Position numbers and translations under genes: made by a program
The notes under the pieces: model-generated
The model's database searches: none
The model's input: only the letters and a program-made list of their open reading frames with translations
What the model was told of the DNA's origin: nothing
In this document: one piece after another, positions 1-5,253 of the stretch
How the letters are laid out: each line of letters begins with the position of its first letter
Numbering within the stretch: position 1 is the first letter of the stretch
Source: Hippea sp964442345
GTDB taxonomy: Bacteria; Campylobacterota_A; Desulfurellia; Desulfurellales; Hippeaceae
Reading direction: 5' to 3'
DNA: 7,312 nt
Assembly: GCA_964442345.1 (NCBI GenBank)
Contig: CAYTZD010000060.1
Coordinates: 1-7,312, forward strand

Positions 1-465
1 AAAATATGGATAGACAAACTTATCAAGTGGAGAAGAAAAATAATCGAAGCAAGGTCGGCTATAGCCAACATCAACCCTTCTGCTATAAGGGATGATCTGG
101 CTTTAAGCGAAGATGAAGATAATGTATTAAAGGAACTTGGAATCCAATCAAAAACAGTAGAATTTATGGTAAACACCTTCAGAAGCAGAACAACAAAAAA
201 CATCCTGGTGATAAATCAAGATACACTATCAATAAAAGAGAGTATCCGCATAAAGGAAGGGCTTAGCCAGATTGGTATGCACCTAAATTTAATCCTATTA
301 AACAAGAAAGGCTTAATCGAGAAAAGCAATAGCGAAAAAGAGATAGAACAGATATTCGAAAACATACCCATAAAACATGTCCCATTCTTAAAGGATGCAC
401 CATCGGATAAAAAGACCTTAATAAAATTGGCAGAAAATTGGGCAGATACCCTTATCAATGAATAA
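1..465 (+). CDS. ArsA/GET3-family anion-transporting-type ATPase, C-terminal part (5' end outside window)
   Basis: The reading frame is open from base 1 to the TAA at 463-465 and gives 154 residues, so only the C-terminal part is visible; the ATG at 166 is internal, because coding similarity continues upstream of it. The visible part fits the end of ArsA/GET3 (TRC40) ATPases: a basic helical stretch (IDKLIKWRRKIIEARSA), then a strand after TTK (NILVINQDTLSIKES), a helix (RIKEGLSQIGM), another strand ending in an Asn (LNLILLNKKG), and a last segment PFLKDAPSDKKTLIKLAENW, which corresponds to the family's C-terminal VPL-x-x-x-E/P region. No Walker A or switch motif can be checked here. The visible part has no cysteine, so the zinc-binding CxxC of eukaryotic GET3 is absent. 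Such ATPases act at the cytosolic membrane face, in tail-anchored protein targeting or metalloid efflux; which applies here is unknown. The gene overlaps the next one by 8 nt. Confidence 0.72.
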   Translation, partial: KIWIDKLIKWRRKIIEARSAIANINPSAIRDDLALSEDEDNVLKELGIQSKTVEFMVNTFRSRTTKNILVINQDTLSIKESIRIKEGLSQIGMHLNLILLNKKGLIEKSNSEKEIEQIFENIPIKHVPFLKDAPSDKKTLIKLAENWADTLINE

Positions 466-1087
466 ATACTTTACTTTACTGATTGGCTTAAGTGTTGTCA
501 TAAGCATTCTTTACATAGCCGGCTATAAACAGAATGTAAATCTAATGAAATCCATAGCAAAAACCTTAGAAGATGCATTAAAACCCAAAGACAAGCTATA
601 CACCTACTTAGGTGGCGTTTTGGGATTTGCCGTTGATTACAAAGTTGACGGATTTAAAAAGGTTCATGCAACATTGAGACTAATACCAAGACAAAGCGTT
701 TTGTATCTTCCCTTCATGTTTCTAACAAGCGGAAAAGACACACTTCAGTTGATGTTCTATACAGAAAAACCCATAAACAGCGAATTTCACATCATAAAAG
801 AAGGTTTTTTGAGTTTTCTTACAAAACCAAAGATATACAACAGAGAAAAGCTAAAAAGCAAAAATATAAAGATAAAAGGTAAAAAATGGGAGATGCTATA
901 CGAAGATGAGAAAGATTATAAGTTTGTAAAGCTGGTAGAGTTATTCGACACCAAATACTTTAGCCACTTAGCCATAACAAAGGAAAACAGCATCGTCTAT
1001 ATAAAACTTGAATTCTATAGACTAAATTACAACCACCTAAAAACATCCCTTCAGAAAGCAAAAAGATTTATAGAAAGCGCCGTATAA
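458..1087 (+). CDS. Membrane-anchored conserved hypothetical protein paired with the ArsA/GET3-type ATPase
   Basis: This 209-residue protein has one hydrophobic segment at residues 4-23 (YFTLLIGL...YIAGY), followed by a soluble Lys-rich domain, so it is most likely a signal-anchor protein. By the positive-inside rule and because the large domain is very basic (KSKNIKIKGKK at 133-143), the domain probably faces the cytoplasm. I do not recognise a named family with certainty. Notable stretches are TYLGGVLGF (49-57), ATLRLIPRQSVLYLPF (71-86), which looks like a core strand and turn, and a C-terminal helix SLQKAKRFIES (197-207). The ATG overlaps the end of the ATPase gene by 8 nt and has no good Shine-Dalgarno sequence, which suggests translational coupling and a shared function, for example as membrane receptor or effector of the ATPase. 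A distant likeness to the cytosolic domain of eukaryotic CCDC47 is discussed in the findings. The function remains unknown. Confidence 0.8.
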   Translation: MNKYFTLLIGLSVVISILYIAGYKQNVNLMKSIAKTLEDALKPKDKLYTYLGGVLGFAVDYKVDGFKKVHATLRLIPRQSVLYLPFMFLTSGKDTLQLMFYTEKPINSEFHIIKEGFLSFLTKPKIYNREKLKSKNIKIKGKKWEMLYEDEKDYKFVKLVELFDTKYFSHLAITKENSIVYIKLEFYRLNYNHLKTSLQKAKRFIESAV

Positions 1088-1090
1088 ATC
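1065..1090 (-). terminator. Candidate intrinsic terminator of the - strand operon
   Basis: Reading the - strand, GATTTATA (1090-1083) and TATAAATC (1072-1065) are perfect reverse complements separated by a 10-nt loop (CGGCGCTTTC), and the second arm is followed directly by TTTTT (1064-1060). This is the layout of a Rho-independent terminator, although the 8-bp stem is A/T-rich and has only one G-C pair, so it would be weak. Its first arm overlaps the thioesterase stop codon and the whole hairpin lies in the last codons of the opposing + strand gene. On the + strand no T-run follows the stem, so it should work in one direction only. Confidence 0.45.
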
Positions 1091-1511
1091 ATCTCATCCA
1101 ATCTTCTACTTTATCGTTCCTTTTAAACACCGTTCCTGTAAATAAACCAACCAACACGCCATCTTCTCTTTTTATCTCAATTCTATAGATGGCAGTGTGT
1201 TTGGTGCTTGTCTCTTCTTTGGCTATAGCTTTTAGTATGTTTCCCTTTTTACTGGAAGCAGGAAAGCTTATATGGGCGTTCAAAGCCACAGCCACCTGAC
1301 CATAACTGTTTGACGCCACAGCAAAGGCAAAATCGGCAAGTGCATAGATAGCCGCTCCATGTGTAATCCCAACCGCATTCAACATCTTATCCGTTACTTC
1401 CATCTCCACGACGCACCTTCCCAAATCCGCTTCAGTTACCTTCATCCCAAAGTTTATCGCTATCTGGTCGTTTTTACTCATCCATTGGGCAATCTCCCAA
1501 GCTTTGTTCAT
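1089..1511 (-). CDS. PaaI-type hotdog-fold acyl-CoA thioesterase
   Basis: The 140-residue length is normal for a single hotdog domain. The core is typical of the PaaI family: MLNAVGITHGAAIYALADFAFAVASNS at residues 43-69, with N45, H51-G52 and D60 in the places of the conserved Asn, His-Gly and catalytic Asp of E. coli PaaI; the usual HGG reads HGA here. Later strands (AVALNAHISF, AIYRIEIKREDGVLVGLFTGTVFKR) complete the fold. Enzymes of this family hydrolyse acyl-CoA thioesters in the cytoplasm, often as tetramers. No phenylacetate or other aromatic degradation genes are nearby, so the substrate cannot be assigned. It is the last gene of the - strand operon, 21 nt after folC, and has the best ribosome binding site of the window (GGAGGT, 5 nt from the ATG), so it may be translated independently and more strongly than the overlapping upstream genes. 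Confidence 0.9.
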   Translation of the reverse strand: MNKAWEIAQWMSKNDQIAINFGMKVTEADLGRCVVEMEVTDKMLNAVGITHGAAIYALADFAFAVASNSYGQVAVALNAHISFPASSKKGNILKAIAKEETSTKHTAIYRIEIKREDGVLVGLFTGTVFKRNDKVEDWMR

Positions 1512-1516
1512 TTTTT

Positions 1517-1522
1517 ACCTCC
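1517..1522 (-). promoter_or_regulatory. Ribosome binding site of the thioesterase gene
   Basis: On the - strand the sequence is GGAGGT followed by 5 nt (AAAAA) and ATG. It is a near-perfect Shine-Dalgarno match and confirms the start at 1511. It lies in the only real gap inside the operon. Confidence 0.8.
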
Positions 1523-1532
1523 ATTTTATAAA

Positions 1533-2723
1533 CTACAGATTGCAGGCAAGCATCTCACCTACAAGATACAAAGAACCCGCAGCAACTATAGATTTACAAT
1601 TATCGGTTAAAGCTTTATTCAAAGCATCGTTTACGCTATTAAACAGTTCAACCTTACCTGTATAATTATGAATTTTCAAAAATTCTTCAATATTTTCTGG
1701 CTTTTCTGCAAGCCTATACTTCAAAGAAGGCAATTTAATATTTTTAAACCTATCTGCCAATAGCAAAACATTGCTTTTCCAATCCTTGCTTTTTAAAGTC
1801 GCAAAAATCAAGCATGAATCATCAAAGTCAATTCTTTCTTCAAGCAATCCCAGAAGATTTTCAATCCCTGCTTTATTGTGTGCACCATCAATAATTAGCA
1901 TTTTACCTTCAACACTGAAGATATCAAATCTGCCACGCCAATAGCTTTTTTTCACGCTATCCTTATCAAGTTTTATACCGTAATGTTTATCCAACACATC
2001 ACATGCAAGCAGAAAACAGGCAACATTATTTGGGTTAACAGCATCTGGCTTTAAAGCTTTAGCTTCTTTTAAATACCTATCGTCAACAAAATACAAAGGC
2101 GCATTTACACTACTTTTAATCGCATCGACTACTTCCTTTGGATTTTTACCAATAACACCGATCTTTTTTATTATTTTTGACTTCGTTAAAGCTATTTCTC
2201 TAAGCGTATCACCTAAATGTTCCGTATGATCTAAAGAAATTGATGTCAAAATACTCAACATTGGATTTACAACATTTGTTGCATCAAATTCACCACCCAT
2301 GCCAACTTCCAAAACAGCCACATCAACGCCAAAATCCTTAAAAATCAGAAAAGCCATTACGGTTAAAAATTCAAAATAGGTTAAACCTTCAAAATTTACA
2401 CTCTCAACAAACTTGGCATAATCAAGCAGCGTCGAATAATCAATCTCTTTGGAATTTATCCTGAAACGCTCGTTCAACTGAATAAGATGCGGAGAAGTAT
2501 AAGTGCCACACAGATAACCCTTATCTACAAACGCATCGGTCAAATATTGGCAAACACTACCCTTGCCGTTTGTCCCGCCAACCAAAATAGATTCAAACGC
2601 ATCCTGCGGATTGCCTATCTTATTTAGAAAAGACCTAACCCTTTCAAGACCAAGATTTATAGAATACGGATCTAAAGAGTTTAAAATATCGTTTAGTTTT
2701 CTATATGCTTCTATCTCACTCAT
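1533..2723 (-). CDS. folC: Bifunctional folylpolyglutamate synthase / dihydrofolate synthase
   Basis: FolC is a cytoplasmic Mur-ligase-family enzyme that uses ATP to add glutamate to dihydropteroate and to tetrahydrofolates. At 396 residues it is slightly shorter than usual (about 420). The family signatures occur in order: P-loop GTNGKGS at 50-56, SPHL at 77-80, FEFLTVMAF at 117-125, EVGMGGEFDATN at 139-150, SLDHTEHLG at 163-171, WRGRFD at 262-267, IIDGAHNKAG at 277-286 and GSLYLVGE at 383-390. K181 should be the lysine that is carbamylated in this family; the usual surrounding E-K-A-G-I reads T-K-S-K-I here. The ATG overlaps the acpS stop by 8 nt and has no clear Shine-Dalgarno sequence, so translation is probably coupled to acpS. 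No second FolC-like gene is in the window, so whether both reactions are catalysed cannot be judged. Confidence 0.95.
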   Translation of the reverse strand: MSEIEAYRKLNDILNSLDPYSINLGLERVRSFLNKIGNPQDAFESILVGGTNGKGSVCQYLTDAFVDKGYLCGTYTSPHLIQLNERFRINSKEIDYSTLLDYAKFVESVNFEGLTYFEFLTVMAFLIFKDFGVDVAVLEVGMGGEFDATNVVNPMLSILTSISLDHTEHLGDTLREIALTKSKIIKKIGVIGKNPKEVVDAIKSSVNAPLYFVDDRYLKEAKALKPDAVNPNNVACFLLACDVLDKHYGIKLDKDSVKKSYWRGRFDIFSVEGKMLIIDGAHNKAGIENLLGLLEERIDFDDSCLIFATLKSKDWKSNVLLLADRFKNIKLPSLKYRLAEKPENIEEFLKIHNYTGKVELFNSVNDALNKALTDNCKSIVAAGSLYLVGEMLACNL

Positions 2724-3051
2724 TTAAAACGGCAACTGCAACTGCATAGTTTTTTGTATGACTTATAGAGATTTTTAAGTTATCTATAACCCTACCCTTT
2801 ATCAAAACATACGGCTTTCCGTCTTTATCGTTTAATATCTCTATCTCATTAAAGCTTAGATTACTGCCGTAAACCTTTATGATAGCTTCTTTTGCCGAGA
2901 ATCTACCGCACAGCGATGGATAGGGATTTGATTTCAAGAAACAGTAATCTATCTCGGATTTAGTAAATATACGGCTTAAAAACCTATTGCCCCATTTTTT
3001 GCAAGCTTTTTTTATTCTTGAAACCTCTTCTATATCTATGCCAACTTCCAT
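2716..3051 (-). CDS. acpS: Holo-[acyl-carrier-protein] synthase
   Basis: AcpS moves 4'-phosphopantetheine from coenzyme A to the serine of apo-acyl carrier protein, which activates it for fatty acid synthesis. The 111-residue length is normal for the small trimeric AcpS type. The N-terminal GIDIEEVSRI (4-13) carries the Mg-binding D6; GRFSAKEAIIKV (49-60) carries the second acidic ligand E55 and the CoA-binding K54; NEIEILNDKDGKPYV (68-82) and SISHTKNYAVAVAV (95-108) are the other signatures. The ATG lies 16 nt inside the end of pdxJ and is preceded by GAGG (3059-3056) with a short 4-nt spacer. The order pdxJ-acpS is known from many bacteria, including E. coli, which supports both calls. Confidence 0.95.
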   Translation of the reverse strand: MEVGIDIEEVSRIKKACKKWGNRFLSRIFTKSEIDYCFLKSNPYPSLCGRFSAKEAIIKVYGSNLSFNEIEILNDKDGKPYVLIKGRVIDNLKISISHTKNYAVAVAVLNE

Positions 3052-3770
3052 CTTGCCTCGTAAATCAACTGTCTCATCAGTCTTACAGCTTCCTTTATAC
3101 CGACAAATACGCTCTTTGCGATTATGCTATGGCCTATGTTTAGCTCTTCTATCTCTTCAATTGCAGCAACAGGCTTTACATTCTCATAGGTTAAACCGTG
3201 TCCTGCATGCACATGCAAACCCAACTTCTTACCGTATTTTGCAGCATCTATAAGTTTTTCAAGTTCAAGCTGTCTTTCTCTGTCATTTTTTGCATTTGCA
3301 TAGCTTCCTGTATGAAGTTCAATGGCATCTGCACCTGTCTCTTTTGATGCTTCAACCTGCCACTCTTCTGGGTCTATAAACAGACTTACCAAAATGCCCT
3401 TATCGTGCAATCTCTTTACAACATCCTTAACCCTATCAAAATTCGCTTGAACATCCAATCCGCCTTCGGTCGTTATCTCTTCTCTTTTTTCTGGCACAAG
3501 CGTCGCCTGATGCGGCATGACATCCAAAGCTATGTTGACTATATCTTCGTTTAGACTCATCTCAAGGTTTAATGGTATCTTTATAACGCTTTTTACCTGA
3601 TACACATCGCTATCCTGGATGTGGCGTCTATCTTCCCTTAAATGCATCGTAATGCCGTCAGCTAAAGCTTCCTGAACAAGCAAAGCAGCATAAACAGGTT
3701 CTGGCTCAACAGTTCTTCTTGCCTGCCTTATTGTTGCCACATGGTCTATGTTAACGCCCAACCTCATCAT
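3036..3770 (-). CDS. pdxJ: Pyridoxine 5'-phosphate synthase
   Basis: PdxJ condenses 3-amino-2-oxopropyl phosphate with 1-deoxy-D-xylulose 5-phosphate to give pyridoxine 5'-phosphate, the last ring-forming step of the DXP-dependent vitamin B6 route. The 244 residues match the usual length of this TIM-barrel enzyme. Signatures seen: RLGVNIDHVATIRQAR (3-18), DGITMHLREDRRHIQD (38-53), the barrel strands around LEM and TLVPEKREEITTEGGLDV, SLFIDP, ELHTGSYA, GLHVHAGHGLTYENV and the phosphate-binding ELNIGHSIIAKSVFVG. Two ATG codons in a row (3770 and 3767) could each start translation; both follow the Shine-Dalgarno-like AGGGGGTG (3784-3777). The start lies 20 nt inside the upstream gene. The other genes of the B6 route (pdxA, dxs) are not in the window. 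Confidence 0.97.
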   Translation of the reverse strand: MMRLGVNIDHVATIRQARRTVEPEPVYAALLVQEALADGITMHLREDRRHIQDSDVYQVKSVIKIPLNLEMSLNEDIVNIALDVMPHQATLVPEKREEITTEGGLDVQANFDRVKDVVKRLHDKGILVSLFIDPEEWQVEASKETGADAIELHTGSYANAKNDRERQLELEKLIDAAKYGKKLGLHVHAGHGLTYENVKPVAAIEEIEELNIGHSIIAKSVFVGIKEAVRLMRQLIYEARWKLA

Positions 3771-5253
3771 TTAGAACACCCCCTATAAAATCTACAATCT
3801 TCTCAATGCTATTGTTTGCATCTACAGTAATTGCATCTTCTGGCTTTTCAAGTATCTCTTTTTGCTTTAAATATATCTCAAACCTGCCGTCTGAGATTGA
3901 GTTTTCTTTCTCTCTTTTCTCAAAGTGCTTCTTTGCCGTCTCATCGTCTATATCAAAGAACACAATTACAGGTTTTATACCAAGCCTTTTAAAAAGTCTC
4001 TCCACTGCACTTCTTGACGAATTCCTTAAAAAAGTCGCATCAAGAATAACACTTTTGCCAATTCTTACAAGCTGATAGGCATCTTCAAACATCTTTGAAT
4101 ATGTTTTTTTGGTCATCTCCATTGAGTAAATCCCTTCACCAAACGAAACCATCTCCTTATCATTTAAAGATAGACCTGCAAGCCTTTTTCTTATCACATC
4201 GCTTGATAAAACGACAAAACCGTATCTTTTTGATAGCTCTAAAGCCACTGTGCTTTTGCCAGAACCACTCAAACCGCTAAAAACAAGCACTTTTGGTTTA
4301 TACTCTTTTGGCAGATAACCAAACGCAAGGTCAAAATATTTGTTTGCTTCTTCTTTGTTGTTTTGAAAGAATGCAATCTTTCCTCTAACATACGCCCTGT
4401 AAATCTTATAAAAGCCAAGCACATCATTTAAAGATTCATCGCTTGAATACTCAAGATAAGACTTCAAAAATTTATCCGACAAGTCCCATCTCTCTAAATT
4501 CTCAAGATCCATAAGCAAAAAAGCAACATCGCTTGCAACATCGGAGTATCTGAAACGCTCGTTAAATTCTATACAGTCGTAAATAAAAATCCTATCCTTA
4601 TTTACGATACAGATATTCCTTGAATACATATCGCCATGACAATCCCTGATTTTTTTCTCTTTTATGCGTTTATCGAACAGTTCCTGATTCTTTTTGTAAA
4701 ATTCGTCGGTAAACCTTTTTAAACTTTCATACTGAAACTGCGTTATGAATTCACCAATAGCATCTTCAGTCTGCTGAAAATTCTCATCTGTATTAAACTT
4801 ATTCGTTTCTAAACTGCCAAACGACGATATGTAATCGTCTGTTTTTGCCTTTTTATGGAATTCAGCAACCTTTTTTGCCAAAGCTTCTATCTCTTCGTCA
4901 GTTATAAGATTGTTTTTAATCAAAACATCCATCATTCTATCCTGCGGCATTCTCTTCATTCTAACGGCATAATCGACAACATCACCATCTTCATCTATAT
5001 AAAGTTCGCCATCTCTTTCATTTATCGTGCTTATGCCTTCATAAATTTCTTCTGCCAATCTTCTGTTTAGTTCGACTTCCTTTTTGCAAAACTCAAGCCT
5101 TTTATCAATCGTTGTATAGTCCAAAAACCCAAAATCAACTGGTTTTTTAATCTTATAAACCTTATCTTCACTTAGAAGCACCCACGATATATGGGTCTGT
5201 ATAATCTCAAAGCCATACTTTTTGGCAAGCTTGTCAATCTGCTTTTGATTCAT
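3751..5253 (-). CDS. Two-domain protein: APH-like kinase fold fused to a P-loop (AAA_33-type) kinase
   Basis: I chose the ATG at 5253 (500 residues) and not the farther in-frame ATG at 5388, because 5253 has a strong AAGGAG 8 nt upstream and overlaps the previous gene by 20 nt, whereas 5388 would overlap it by 155 nt. Residues about 10-310 resemble aminoglycoside phosphotransferase/choline kinase folds (COG2187 type): VYKIKKPV (33-40) holds the likely ATP-binding lysine, CHGDMYSRN (205-213) the catalytic-loop Asp and Asn, and IYDCIEF (224-230) the metal-binding Asp. Residues about 320-500 are a P-loop kinase of the COG0645 type: Walker A GLSGSGKST (327-335, K333), SSDVIRKRL (350-358), ILDATF (403-408) and an Arg/Lys-rich lid EKREKENSISDGR. 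The key residues of both domains are present, so both may be active. The combination is widespread in bacteria but I know of no established substrate; antibiotic resistance should not be inferred. Confidence 0.88.
   Translation of the reverse strand: MNQKQIDKLAKKYGFEIIQTHISWVLLSEDKVYKIKKPVDFGFLDYTTIDKRLEFCKKEVELNRRLAEEIYEGISTINERDGELYIDEDGDVVDYAVRMKRMPQDRMMDVLIKNNLITDEEIEALAKKVAEFHKKAKTDDYISSFGSLETNKFNTDENFQQTEDAIGEFITQFQYESLKRFTDEFYKKNQELFDKRIKEKKIRDCHGDMYSRNICIVNKDRIFIYDCIEFNERFRYSDVASDVAFLLMDLENLERWDLSDKFLKSYLEYSSDESLNDVLGFYKIYRAYVRGKIAFFQNNKEEANKYFDLAFGYLPKEYKPKVLVFSGLSGSGKSTVALELSKRYGFVVLSSDVIRKRLAGLSLNDKEMVSFGEGIYSMEMTKKTYSKMFEDAYQLVRIGKSVILDATFLRNSSRSAVERLFKRLGIKPVIVFFDIDDETAKKHFEKREKENSISDGRFEIYLKQKEILEKPEDAITVDANNSIEKIVDFIGGVLNDEVGR

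Noticed and set aside
216..458. An 80-residue - strand reading frame.
   Set aside because: It lies wholly antisense to the ATPase gene and shows a Phe/Ser/Ile-rich sequence typical of a shadow frame, with no domain or ribosome binding site.
166..465. A 99-residue + strand gene starting at the ATG at 166.
   Set aside because: The same frame is open back to base 1 and encodes matching ArsA/GET3-type helical sequence, so this ATG is an internal methionine of a longer truncated gene.
1089..1511. Naming the thioesterase paaI of a phenylacetate pathway.
   Set aside because: The family match is good but no phenylacetate degradation genes are present, so the symbol would claim a pathway that is not seen.
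2987..3253. A + strand reading frame of 88 residues across the acpS-pdxJ junction.
   Set aside because: Both strands cannot plausibly be protein-coding here: acpS and pdxJ are well supported, and the frame is low-complexity (Leu/Gln/His-rich).
3806..5070. Several + strand frames opposite the two-domain kinase (3806-4075, 4095-4280, 4855-5070).
   Set aside because: They are Phe/Ser/Ile-rich antisense shadows of the kinase codons, without ribosome binding sites or recognisable motifs.
3751..5253. Reading the APH-like domain as an aminoglycoside resistance gene.
   Set aside because: It belongs to the fold superfamily only; it is fused to a P-loop kinase, sits in a housekeeping operon, and has no mobile-element context.
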